From Canna indica (lineage: Eukaryota; Streptophyta; Magnoliopsida; Zingiberales; Cannaceae): a stretch of DNA of 64,000 nucleotides. The stretch spans positions 39,982,001-40,046,000 of the forward strand of contig CP136891.1 of NCBI GenBank assembly GCA_034359265.1, given 5' to 3'. A program made the position numbers and the translations under genes. Within the stretch, counting starts at the first letter, position 1, and the number at the start of each line of letters is the position of its first letter. Below, piece by piece: positions 21,475-32,036 of the stretch. The notes under the pieces are model-generated. The model made no database searches and was not told where the DNA came from. It saw nothing but the letters and a program-made list of their open reading frames with translations.

Positions 21475-23467
21475 ATCGTGATAAATTTACCAAGGGTAGA
21501 GTCGAAAGAGATGAGCCACCACCGATGTTGTCTGGTGGACAAATGCTAGCACGTGTTCAATTGCTTCCAGAGATTACTTTTGGTCGGAATGTAAGAATTT
21601 CAGGCTTTGGTCAAACACATAACTGGATGAAAAAAAGTATCTTTTGAGAATTGTCATATTAGAGTTCATTACTTATTTGACATAATTTGGACATCATGCA
21701 CATTGAAAAAAATATGTTTGATAATATTTTTAACACTGTTATGGATATTTTCGTCAAAACTAAAGATAATGTGAAGGCCCGACATGATATAAAAATACTT
21801 TGTAAGAGACCTGAGTTAGAATTAGAAGAGGTCAACGGATGACTTCATAAGCCAAAGGCGTCGTATGTGTTAAATAAACAACAGATGAAATATGTGTATC
21901 AATGGATCAAAGAACTCAGATTACCCGATGGATATGCCTCAAACTTATCTCAATGAGTAAACGTCGATGATTGCAAAATATCGTGGATGAAGAGCCACGA
22001 TTGTCATGTATTCATGCAGAGATTGCTTCCGGGCGCGTTTCGAGATCATCTACATGATAAGATTTGGGGTCCGTTGATAGAATTAAGTATGTTTTTCAGA
22101 AACATTTGTGCAAATGTACTTTGAGTCGAAGATATATTAGCACTTGAAAATAATATTATTGAAATCATATGCAAGCTAGAGCAATTTTTCCCTCCTGCAT
22201 TTTTTTACTCGATGGAGCATCTACCAATACACTTGGCATACAAGGCACGAGTTGGTGACCTCATTCAATACCGGTGGATGTACTTATTTGAAAGATACAT
22301 GAATCGTCTGAAAAAAAAAGTAAAGAACACCGCGGCAGTTGAAGGTTCCATATCAGAAGCATATATAATTCAAAAAATTTCAACATTCTGCTCATTTTAT
22401 TTTGAATCAACTATCAAGACAAGACTTAATCATCTTCCACGGAACGACGACGGGGGAGCTTGACCATCAGACGGGGGAGCTCGACCATCAGATGGTTGTT
22501 TAAATATCTTTTGTTACCCCGGTCGTGCTTTGGGTTCTCGTCCGTCTCGATTCTCAAACGACGAAGAGCACCATTTGGCCTACTTGTACGTTTTACTAAA
22601 TTATCTAGAGATTGAGAAGTTCATTGAAATATTTGACATTGAGATGGTGACAAAATACTCAATTTACAGCGATGAGGAATTAGAATGATTACAGAATTGT
22701 GAGTTCCCTAATTGGTTTCAAGCTTACAGCACAGAACACAAAGGCGAAATAGATAACTAAATCTTTGAGTTTGCTAGCGGACCAGCATGACTTGTACAGT
22801 GTTATATTGGTTATTTTGTTAATGGATATAAATTTCACACACTTGAATATTCATCTATAAAAAAGACTATGAATGCCGGGGTCTGCGTCAAAGGGACAAC
22901 GTATGCTGAATGTGATGTTGATTTTTACGGACTATTGGAAGAAGTCATAGAATTGCAATTTTTCGAATGTAAATCAGTTGCCCTTTTTAAATGCCATTGG
23001 TTCGATACAAGCGATAGGGGCATGAGAGTTCATCCAAAGTATAAACAGCTGGTCGATGTCAATTACAAATCAAAATTGGCTTCAAATGAGTCATTTATAT
23101 TGGCATCTCAAGTTGAACAAGTATGTTATATGCAATATCCGTCTCGAAAGAAAGATAAGGCAGATTGGCGTGTAGTCTATAAGACTAAAGCCAGAGGAAA
23201 AATTAACCCGGTAGTTGGAGAGAATGAGCCAGCAGATGACTTCTATCAAGAAGAAGATCCTTCCGAAGTGGAACGAGTTAGTCCAATACTCGAGGATGAT
23301 GGCACAGAGTTAGTTCAATTAGAAATATAATACATTGATGACAACGATAATGAAGTTGAGGAAGGACAGAATGATGATGAGGGAGAAGAAGAAGAATTTC
23401 AAGATTTCGATACAGAAGAACAAGATGAAGAGTATTACACGGATGATGATAATGATGATGATGAATA
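21475..23467 (+). pseudogene. TNP2 transposase pseudogene (C), C-terminal two thirds
   Basis: The remains start in the tnp2 region corresponding to B 17065. Many stops interrupt it. The longest pieces are 22212-22463 (DUF4218, MEHLPIHLAYKARVG) and 22869-23330 (DUF4216: ECDVDFYGLLEEVIELQFF, FKCHWFDTSDRGMRVHPKY). An acidic tail ends at 23467. It is non-functional. Confidence 0.87.
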
Positions 23468-23553
23468 ATTGTAAATGTGAAGTATATATTCAATTATTAA
23501 ATATTTTTATTAATCTATTATATATAATCTAATTATATTAAATTTTTACAGCT

Positions 23554-25256
23554 ATGGTTCGAGATATCAGTTCCAAAGGAGGCATTCCTCATATGATCCC
23601 CCGACGATTACCACCCGCCCCACCTGTAACCATTGACCCTTCGCCTTCCACCACCATCCCCCACCTCGGGCCACCATCCCCCCACCTGATCCGTCGATCG
23701 TTCCCTCACCTGATCTGGCCACCATCCCCTCACCTCCGGCTACCATCCCTCCGTCACCCTCTATAGATCTAGGACCGTCGTCTTTGAGACGTAGGCCACG
23801 AGGGCCTAACAGAATTCTCCCTCCGCCACCCGAGGGAGAACTGCGTAGAGCAATTAGTGTGTGCGGAAGACGGTAAGTATATGCATCAATTATTTCTTTT
23901 AATTTATTTATAATTCAAAATATCATAATATGATTTTATATTTGGTGCATATTTGAGCAGGAGGACGTCCCCCCGCACGATAGCAGAGATGATCCGGAAG
24001 TTTATGCACAGGGCATGGCCTATATGGTCTCATGTGCCCCGTGAGCATATGGATTTATTGTGGCGAGAGTTCACGGTAAGTATATTTATTAAATTAATGT
24101 TAATGTTAAATATTGATCGATAATAATAATTTTTTTTTGCAGGCTCATTATACATGGCTGGAGGACCAAACCACTTTTGTTGATGTTGCATGGGAGCGTG
24201 TTGCCCGCGCTCGCTATAACAGGCTACTTCAGTAGGCTCATCAAACCGTGATAAGATGGTTGGAAGCCACAGAGATAGGGCAGACTCGGGGACACACCCC
24301 CGAGTGGATTCCTGGCCTATGTGGGACCAGCTCGTTGAGTGGTGGGACACGCCTGAGTGGCAGGAGATCACTCGGACTGCGTCAAGAAACTGCATGTCCG
24401 GGGGCGACGGCACGAGGGGGGGCGCCACACTAGTACGTGGCTCCATCTCTTTTCCGGTTCATGAGCGTCGTATGGTATGTATAATTTAATTATTTTTAAT
24501 TAAATTATATATTGTGTATAATGATACTAATGTATTTGTTTTCTAATGTAAGATGCGTGTGGTGGAGGATGGCACCGTCCAACGCCCGTCGATGATGAAG
24601 GTGTTTGAGCACACACCCACCATCGTCGACGAGGAGCGGGGGACTACGTTGATAGCAGAGTATCCATCATAATGGTAAGTATTTATATATGTTTATTTGA
24701 TTTACATAATTTTTATTTAGAGTTTATATATATTAAAATATAAACACGTGTAGGAAACTTACACGAGGACTGTGATCGAGCATTGAGGCACACCGGAGGA
24801 GTTCGACGCAGGAGCTTGGGTGGAGGCCGCAGGTGGCTGGGAGCACGACCGTGTTTATGGCTTTGCAGATAGTGGCCATGCACGCGCCTTGAGTGGCCCT
24901 CGACATCTCGGGCGCATGACTAGAGCCGGATAGCGGCCTTGGAGTCGGAGCTCACCCAGCAGGGATAGGCGATGGAGGAGCAGACGCTGGAGATGGAGGA
25001 GCAGAGACGGACGAATGAAGAGTTGAGACAGACGATGCAAAACATGCAGGCACTCCTCACTCAGATTCTGTCTCACTCTGGCCTTCTACCGATGATGTCT
25101 CAGTCGTCGTCCTCCTCGACCCAGTCGACGCTCCCGACCCAATCGTTGTCTCCTCCACCGCAGCCGTCAGATTTTGATTTATTATATTTTATTTATATTT
25201 TGATACTTGTTTGTATACGGATAGTTGTTTATATATTTATGGTTGTATATATATGA
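23554..25256 (+). pseudogene. Transposase_24-type second gene pseudogene (C)
   Basis: It begins 86 bp after the TNP2 end, as in B. Exon 1 (23554-23873) starts MVRDISSKGGIPHM and is proline-rich with a frameshift. Exon 2 (about 23962-24074) has a canonical GTAAGT donor where B has GC. Exon 3 (about 24144-24475) carries WDQLVEWWDTPEWQEITRTASRN-like sequence. Exons 4 and 5 follow with internal stops and end in an S/P/Q-rich tail. The final stop position is uncertain. Confidence 0.75.
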
Positions 25257-25439
25257 TATTTTGATAATTGTTTACCTCCGATTTGAGGCTTAGATTGATG
25301 ATATTTATGTAAAACTTATATGTTTTGTTTCAAATGCAAGTGTATGATGTTTTCTGATTGTAACCTGTGATTAAAAATAGATTGTAATCTATAAATATTA
25401 TTGTATACAGGAATATATAATTTTTTTTTTCAGTTACAA

Positions 25440-25816
25440 GATATACCTTCAGCCACAGCTTACCCACGGTCGATCGTCACTAAGTCGTGGCTGAAAGCTT
25501 ATCATAAATGACTAATGGCCTAGGCATCACCAAATATCACGGTTACTAATACTATCACCGACAGCCCTGAGCCGTGGCTGATGTGTTGGTATCAGTGACA
25601 ACCACCTAAAGCCGTCACTGATTGGTTTAAGTCAGCAACAGCGCCCGCAATTGTCGCTGATGATTACTTGTGACAGCTAAGAGACGCCGTCACAATTTAT
25701 CTGAGACGTGCACATCAGTGACAGCGTTTTGCCATGGCTGACGCCGTCCGTGATATTTGTCACCGACAGTTCAGCCACGGCATCAGCCGTTGGTGATGAT
25801 GACAATTCTAGTAGTG
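25440..25816 (+). repeat. Right subterminal and terminal repeats of CACTA C
   Basis: Drifted repeats of the type CAGCCACGGC, AGCCGTCACTGAT and CAGCAACAGC in both orientations, ending in TTCTAGTAGTG. The complement CACTACTAGAA matches the B and D termini. Confidence 0.8.
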
Positions 25817-27451
25817 GATGTTTTTGGACGCCTGGTGCAACGTGAACCTCAGATAAGTCTTTTCCTATTGAATATGATTGGGAGATGGCAAAAAAATTTG
25901 TCATAGGTTGGAACTATTTTATAGACTAACTAAATTATTTTCTGGTACTTTGTATCCAACTTTGAATGTGTATTTTCCAAAGATTTGTGAAGTTAGAATA
26001 GCTTTGAGAGAATGGAGAAGTGATCCAAATGTCATTATTCAACAAATGGCTACTACCATGATTGCTAAATTTGATAAGTATTGGGGTGTGATCAATGGAG
26101 TGATGATTGTGAAAACTATTTTAGATCCCAGATATAAAATGTTGCTACTCAAATATTTTTTTGCCCAAATATATGGAGACGATGCTGAGTATGAAATAGA
26201 GAAGGTCAAAAATATGTGTCAGGATTTGGTTAATGAGTATGAGAACCAGAGCAAAGAAAGAGGGGCTGGATCTTCAAAATTGGATGTCACAATTACTATT
26301 GGAAGGAAGGATAATTAGAGTTCCAGCTTCGCATTGTTTGTCAATGGAAAGTTTGCATATATAAGTACGAAGTCAGAGTTAGACAATTATTTAGAGGAGA
26401 AAGTGTTACCTCCTAATTCAGATGAGGAGTTTGACATCTTAGCTTGGTGGAGGTCAAATGGATTAAAATACCCAACTTTGCAAAAGATTGCTAGAGATTT
26501 TTTTTCTATTCCCATCTTCACGGCTGCTTCTGAATCAGCTTTTAGTACCGGTGGTAGAGTTATCACTACACATCGTAGTAGGTTGCGTCCAAAAAATAGT
26601 CGAGGCATTGATGTGTTCTCAAGATTGGCTATGGAATGATAATAGAGGTAATATAATATATATTAATTTAATTTAATATGTTGTGTAAAATTACAGCTTT
26701 AAATATTAATAGAACCTTTGATGTTCTTCTTTATAGCTTCTTTGAAGATGAGATTGGGCACAAAGATTCCTTCGATGCTTGAAGATAATGATGTTGATGT
26801 AAGTAAATATAAATTATATTCTTTTTATTGTTAATAGGAGTATTTTTTATGATAAACTAATATATTTTATACTTGTGGTGGATGAAAATGCTTGAAGATA
26901 ATTCTTGACGTGAAGAAATCTTTAACGTGTTTCTCACTTTCTTTACTCTTTGTTGCATTTTAATGTGTTTATGCAATTATGCTTGAAGACATGTTGAAGA
27001 CTTTATGTTTTAAGGTCTTACGTTGATGTTAAGAAATATTTGTAATTTATATTTGAAGACTTTATGCTTGAAGACATGTAGTTGAAGATTTATGTTTTAA
27101 AGTCTTATGTTGATGTTAAGAAATGTTTTAAAATCTTAATGTGTTGATGTTGTATGTTTATACTTAAAGTGTGTTTAATTATTTATATTTGAAGTTGTTA
27201 TCAAAATATTGTGTGTTTATTTAAAGAGTGTGTTTATTTGAAGTTCTTATCAAAATGTCAAAATTTATTTTTTAAAACTATCATGGGTACCCGCCAATAC
27301 CCGTGGGTATCCGTCCCCTTGCAGGTAATTAAATGAGTTTCATTTTTGATACCCACGGGGAATATATAAACGAATAGCGAGTACCCATTTATTTCACAGG
27401 GCGGATAGTGGGTAGGCATCCCGTATCCGTCCCGCCCAGTTGACATCCCTA
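25817..27451 (+). mobile_element. hAT transposon, 3' half
   Basis: It contains the C-terminal part of a hAT transposase and ends in a terminal-repeat-like GTTGACATCCCTA at 27439-27451, the complement of a hAT-type TAGGGATGTCAAC end. The 5' half is missing beyond CACTA C. The 3' non-coding part (26640-27290) has loose repeats of TTGAAGACTTTATG and GTTGATGTTAAGAAAT. The end lies only about 210 bp before the SABATH start codon. No 8-bp duplication can be checked because the other end is lost. Confidence 0.75.
25841..26639 (+). pseudogene. hAT transposase C-terminal pseudogene
   Basis: The frame reads EYDWEMAKK, shifts at a run of seven A, then continues from 25878. It includes a DUF4413-like RNase H-fold segment (FDKYWGVINGVMIVKTILDPRYKM) and, after an in-frame TAG at 26316-26318, the hAT dimerisation domain (ELDNYLEE, FDILAWWRSNGLKYPTLQKIA, ASESAFSTGGRVI). 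The stop and shift make it non-functional. Confidence 0.88.
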
Positions 27452-27661
27452 GACGCTATTGATAGAGTCTGGAAGCTTTTTCTTTCTTTTCTCCGTGCCT
27501 TCTCTGAGAGTTCGAGTGGAGGAGAAGCACAAAGCGTGTGCTAAAGATCCAAGTTAATTATATTAGACACCTTTCATCTCAAACCAGAAACTCCTCACAA
27601 GACCTCCTGCCTTCGCCAATTATTTCTTCTACCATCTAATTCATAAATCTGAGAACACATC
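27452..27661 (+). promoter_or_regulatory. Short upstream region and 5' UTR of the SABATH gene
   Basis: Only 210 bp separate the hAT end from the ATG. It holds a pyrimidine-rich tract (27478-27495) and an AT-rich TTAATTATATTAG at about 27554 that could serve as a weak TATA element. It ends with a leader close to the ATG. Any further upstream regulatory sequence would have to lie inside or beyond transposon DNA. Confidence 0.4.
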
Positions 27662-29834
27662 ATGGATCTGCCGAAAGTTCTGCGCATGAAGAGCGGCGTC
27701 GACGAATCCAGCTACTTCAACAACTCCAAGATCCAGGCAACCTCTCGTTTTCTGTTCACTATCTACTTCATTCGATCGCTCCTCCCATGCCTCTTTCTTC
27801 CTTTTTCATTTCTTTCTATATCTAACCCTGCATCTTTAACTGTACGTCCAGGGAGTCATTATACAAGAAACTAAGATCATAAGACAGGATGCGGCTGTGG
27901 AGGCCTACTTGTGCGCTGCCTCCCCCGACACCATGACTATTGCCGACTTGGGTTGCTCGTCGGGACCAACGGCGTTGCTCGTAGTGTCCGAACTGATCGA
28001 GGCGATCGAGGATAAGTGCATTCAGCTGCAGCGCCAGCCTCCGGAGTTCAACTTGCTCCTCAACGATCTCTACTCTAACGACTTCAACACCGTCTTCAGA
28101 TCCTTGCCCGACTTCTACTGGAAGAAATCAGGCAATAATGGGCAGTTTTTCATATCGGGAGTGCCGGGTTCATTCTATGGGCGGCTGTTCCCCAGCAAGA
28201 GCTTGCACTTTGTTCATTCCTCGTCAAGCCTTCATTGGCTTTCTGAGGTTGGATTTGTTTTCAATCTTCCATTCTGCTATTACATTGATTTTCAAGTCAA
28301 ATATGGTTTCTGAGAAAAAGAATATCTTCAAAGTTAAGTTTTATTGCTAGTTGCCAAACGTAAAAGATCAGACTTAACTGCAAACTCATGATAGGAAAGA
28401 GTCTGTGAATGATAACAAACACAACTTTGGCAGTAGTTAATAAGATTTATTATATATATAGCTAAAAGTTTTTCTAAGTATATATTTCAGAAAAAGAATC
28501 CGGGAAAGATAATATATGTCTCTTTATTTTCTTATATATATATATATATATATATATAGCTCGATCACCCACATATTGCACATATTGATGGACATTAAAC
28601 TTGTCCTTCAATACTATGGAAAATGTCTAAGGAAATAAAGATAATAAAGAAGAATCAATGTAATCCATGAATGTAATCCATGAATGCAATTCATGAGAGG
28701 AAATGAATGGTAGAAGTAACGTGTGTAGATGAAAGGTTACTATGTATCTATAAATATGTACTATTGCCATGAAGAAAGGGAGTACACTTGAAGACCATCT
28801 CCTCTCTTCTCCCTTTACTTTCTTCCTTCCACTCTATTTCTTTTTCATTGCCTTGTACAACTCGGAGGCCAACACATATGTATATTCCTTTTAGTTTATC
28901 TGAAGGGCTATATTATTGATCCATTGATGAACTTGTTTGAAGGTCCCTGAAGAACTGCAGTATGGACCTGCACCTTATTTGAACAAAGGGAAGGTTTACA
29001 TATCAAAGTCCAGTCCGTCGTGCGTTTTGGATGCATACCTGAAGCAGTTCCAAAGAGATTTCAGGCTTTTTCTCAAGTGTCGTGGTGAAGAAATTGTCTC
29101 GGGAGGTCACATGGTGCTGACATTGATGGGCAGGAAGAGTTCAGATCCTACAGTACTGGAGGATTGTTACTATTGGGAGCTACTTGCAGATGCCTTAAAT
29201 GCCATGGAATCTGAGGTGATAACCATCTTCCTGCACTTTACATATATAATTACAATATGAGAATTTAATATTTTTGATGTCCTTATCCATGCATACAAAC
29301 CAGACTGTTCTATGACACATTTGCAGTGGTTCAGACTTTCCATACTAACCAAATCATGACTTGTTTATCGAAGTTTTTTTTAAAAAAGAAACGGAATCTT
29401 CAGTCTGTCGTTTAACTTGCAATAATTGTTATACGTAGCTGAATTAATTATGTTGAATTGTACAACAGGGTTTGGTGGAAGAGGAGAAAATAGATTCCTT
29501 CAATGCTCCCTACTACTCGCCATCCCTGGAGGAGCTGAAGCAGCTGATTGAAGGAGAAGGCTCCTTCTCCATTAGAAGCTCGGAGCGATTTGAAGCAGGG
29601 TGGGACGCAGTGGATGACGACGACCACGAGACAATTTGTGCCAATGAAAGGCTTAGATATGCTCAAGGAATGGCCAAGGGTGTCAGGGCTGTGCTGGAGT
29701 CGATGGTGAAGAGCTACTTCGGGGAGGGCATACTTGATGATCTATTCTCACGGTACAGCAAACTGTTGGAAAATTACTATTCTGTGAACAATGCCGTGGT
29801 GACCAATGTGGTGATTGCGCTTGTAAGAAAATAA
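27662..29834 (+). CDS. SABATH family SAM-dependent carboxyl methyltransferase
   Basis: The family transfers a methyl group from S-adenosylmethionine to the carboxyl of small acids (salicylate, jasmonate, IAA, farnesoate and others). Exons 27662-27736, 27852-28247, 28943-29215 and 29469-29834 give 369 residues in phase 0 throughout, a typical family length. Exon 1 has [17 protein letters not shown], the usual SABATH start. The SAM motif DLGCSSG is at residues 57-63. [19 protein letters not shown] leads to SLHWLSE, with His153-Trp154 where salicylate enzymes have Met-Trp. Later motifs are [27 protein letters not shown] and [10 protein letters not shown]. Intron 1 begins GC instead of GT. Intron 2 contains a solo LTR. 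No stop or frameshift was found, so it may be functional. The substrate cannot be decided; the His argues against a classical salicylate methyltransferase. AATAAA overlaps the stop. Confidence 0.9.
28533..28558 (+). repeat. (TA)n microsatellite in SABATH intron 2
   Basis: A run of thirteen TA dinucleotides, 28 bp upstream of the solo LTR, and therefore a likely length-polymorphic site. Confidence 0.9.
28586..28874 (+). mobile_element. Solo LTR (289 bp) in SABATH intron 2
   Basis: The sequence starts TGATGGACATT and ends GGCCAACA, with TG...CA termini, and is flanked on both sides by CATAT (28581-28585 and 28875-28879), a 5-bp target-site duplication. A TATA box (TATAAATA, 28749-28756) precedes a pyrimidine-rich R-U5-like tract. 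There is no internal region, so it looks like the product of recombination between two LTRs. The TATA box points in the gene's direction, so it could in principle start sense transcripts. Confidence 0.82.
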
Positions 29835-30442
29835 AGTAATTAATTCACTGCAAGGTTAATTTGAACCCACCAGTCCGTGTGGTACGTGTTCAGGTGATGT
29901 AATCATTTTATCATATATATTGGTTTGTATACATGGTGCCCACGTGTCTTATGACGTGGTCCATGTTATCTTGATGGAAACGCACGAACACACCTTTGGA
30001 ATGTGCATTTTTTTTCATGTACTGGAATCTGGATGGTCCTTGTTTTTATTCTTTTCGAGAGAAGACTGGTTCCCGTTGCGCTCGAGGCTGTGGAACAAAG
30101 CCAGGATTTCCGTTGGAAAAATTGCAAAGCGAAAGTCTCGACTACTACTTACTTGGTACTGATTTGTCTGCGCATAGATAGCAGTTGCTTGCTGATGCGA
30201 CAGTTTTGCAATCTCGAGCAACGAGGATTGTAGAGTCGCCACATCTTCGACGGCCTTGCGACAAAAACATTGGCCGTTGCAACGAGGGTTTGTGCTCCTT
30301 GTGATGCATGGTTTGCAGTAGTTTAGATCGATCCATTCATCGATCAACTTGATACTAATTTGGCTTTGATTGTTGTACTCGTACAGATGTGCATAGCGTG
30401 CTACTCTGCTTGAGCTTTATGTTCCCTTCTCTTTCCCTCTGT
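29835..30442 (+). other. 3' flank of the SABATH gene, no further gene seen
   Basis: The 3' UTR and downstream sequence contain AT-rich stretches. The short open frames here overlap one another on both strands and show no family motifs. CACTA E begins at 30443. Confidence 0.5.
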
Positions 30443-30750
30443 CACTACAACAAATTTGTTATATATCGACATCATAATTTTGACGTCTATCAAAGACGTC
30501 GAAATGTAAAATTTTTTCGACGTCTGACAAATATTTCGACGCCTGAGAACAGGCGTCGAAACATTTCGACGCCTGACAGGGGTCGAAATGTTTCGACGTC
30601 TTCTCAGATGTCAAAATATTTATCGTACCGACAGTTCAGCCGTAAAAAAAAATATTTTAAAAAAAATATTTTTAACATATCGACGCCTCTGAGAGGCGTC
30701 GGTATATTTTTTTTTAATTTTTTATATAAAAAAAAAAACGTGCGGCGGAA

Positions 30751-30889
30751 ATCGAGCGGGATTCACGCCCGCTCGATGTCCGCCACGCTGCGTAAATCGA
30801 GCGGCAGCAGATTGGCTGCCGCTCGATTTTCGACGCGTGGCGGAAATCGCGCGGCAGCGGATTGGCTGCCGCGCGATTTCCGCCACGCG
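30751..30889. repeat. Three consecutive related hairpins in CACTA E
   Basis: Perfect inverted repeats: ATCGAGCGGG (30751-30760) with 30768-30777; a 15-bp arm at 30794-30808 with 30815-30829; and a 25-bp arm at 30834-30858 with 30865-30889 around a GGATTG loop. The second and third share GCGGCAGC-loop-GCTGCCGC cores, so they are probably duplications of one unit. Confidence 0.9.
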
Positions 30890-31040
30890 GCGGGTAATGG
30901 GCGGACGAGCGCAGGAGGCGGGAGATTTCCCGCCTCCTGTATATTTTTTTAATAAATTTTTAATTTTTAATTTTTTTTAACATAGTTTTTTTTATATATT
31001 CTTCTACACCTTTTCTCCTTCTTCTCCGACGACGAGAGCT

Positions 31041-31205
31041 CTTGATCGCCAATCCCGCCTCCGACGATGGATTCCCTCGCTTGATCGCCAACTTGGTTCC
31101 GTCGTCTTGCATTCCGAGGTATACCTTCCCGAATCCGCCGACCCCAATCACGGCCTTCTCGTCGAAGTTCTTTGTCGCCTCCCTTATCTCGACTAAAGTG
31201 AAGAT
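31041..31205 (-). pseudogene. Captured CrRLK1L-type receptor kinase fragment
   Basis: Within a 129-codon minus-strand frame, residues about 49-103 read FTLVEIREATKNFDEKAVIG, then GVGGFGKVYLGMQDDGTKLA and IKRGNPSSEAGLA. This is the start of a protein kinase domain: the G-loop GVGGFGKV and the AIKRGNP lysine segment characteristic of FERONIA/THESEUS/HERK-type receptor kinases. The homology breaks off after about 55 residues into an arginine run. The catalytic loop and DFG are absent, so it is not a kinase gene but a host fragment carried by CACTA E. Confidence 0.8.
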
Positions 31206-32036
31206 CTGCCGACGCCAATGGTGCCGGAGGCGAAGACGCCTCCGACGATGCTCCTGATCTTGTGCGATCCGAACCGATTTCTCAATCCCCCTTTGCTGTA
31301 GCTGCTGCTCGTGAAGCTGGACTGGTTCACGTGTAGAGGGAGGAGCCAAGACGAGAACCTATTCATTCCTCTTCTCCCACTCCGGCCGCCGCCTCCATCG
31401 GCAGAACCTATCTCACGTGTGTAGAGGGAGGAGCCAAGCTGGACTGGTGCACCCTTCTCGTAGAGGGTGTTTCCGTAAATTTACAAAGATTTTAATTGAA
31501 GGTTTTATTAAAAACTATAATTAATATGCTTAATTAATTAAGCGGCGTAGAGGCTCGAATTAACATATAATTAATCCTCGAATTAACATATAATTAACTC
31601 TCGAATTAACATATAATTAACCGGCGTCAATATGCTTAATATGCTAAACATATTGACGCCAGTGAAGGCGTCAATATGTTTAGCATATTGACGCCGACGT
31701 ATTGACGTCAAAGGCGTCAATATGTTTAGCATATTGACGCCGACATATTGACGTCAAAGGCGTCAATATGTTGGCGTCGAAATTTTAAATATTGACGTCT
31801 CGTTTCGACCGTACACGTCGTCGAAATGTAAATACTGACGCCTCTTTTTCGACAGTTGGAGGCGTCGAATTTTAAATATTGACGTCTGTATAGACGTCAA
31901 TATTTAAAATTAAGCGGTGATTATTCGACACGCATTTTTGACGGATTTACTGCCGTCAGTATGCAAATTTTTACTTCCTCCGACGTCGAAATTTATATAT
32001 AATTTGCCGTCAAAATTTAAACCATCTGTTGTAGTG

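Larger units (their letters stand above)
21464..25816 (+). mobile_element. CACTA element C (5' truncated)
   Basis: It starts inside TNP2 next to the LINE 5' tip, continues through a decayed second gene, and ends with subterminal repeats and the right terminus TTCTAGTAGTG at 25816. The subterminal motifs are drifted forms of the B motif (CAGCCACGGC, GTCACTGATT). C and A overlap over about 1 kb of TNP2 with roughly 15% differences by eye. They are therefore two separate elements, not halves of one copy. Confidence 0.85.
30443..32036. mobile_element. Non-autonomous CACTA element E (1594 bp) with captured kinase fragment
   Basis: Ends are CACTACAACAAATTTG and its counterpart ...TCTGTTGTAGTG. Both are flanked by TGT (30440-30442 and 32037-32039), the 3-bp duplication expected for CACTA. 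The subterminal regions are full of GACGTC, GACGCC and GGCGTC words in both orientations (30470-30710 and 31620-31990). The interior has three consecutive GC-rich hairpins and a receptor-kinase fragment instead of transposase genes. It must be mobilised in trans. Confidence 0.9.

Noticed and set aside
4868..25816. Elements A and C as two halves of one CACTA split by the LINE
   Set aside because: They overlap for about 1 kb of TNP2 with roughly 15% differences and different stop positions, so they are separate insertions.
30003..30347. Cluster of short frames just downstream of the SABATH gene
   Set aside because: Five overlapping frames on both strands without motifs; most likely 3' UTR or intergenic sequence.
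30389..30952. 187-codon plus-strand frame at the left side of CACTA E
   Set aside because: It spans the CACTA terminus and GACGTC subterminal repeats and translates as low-complexity sequence, so it is an artefact of the repeats.
31041..31205. Kinase fragment as a functional receptor kinase gene
   Set aside because: Only the N-lobe start is present. The catalytic loop, DFG, extracellular malectin-like region and membrane segment are absent, and it sits inside a complete CACTA element.
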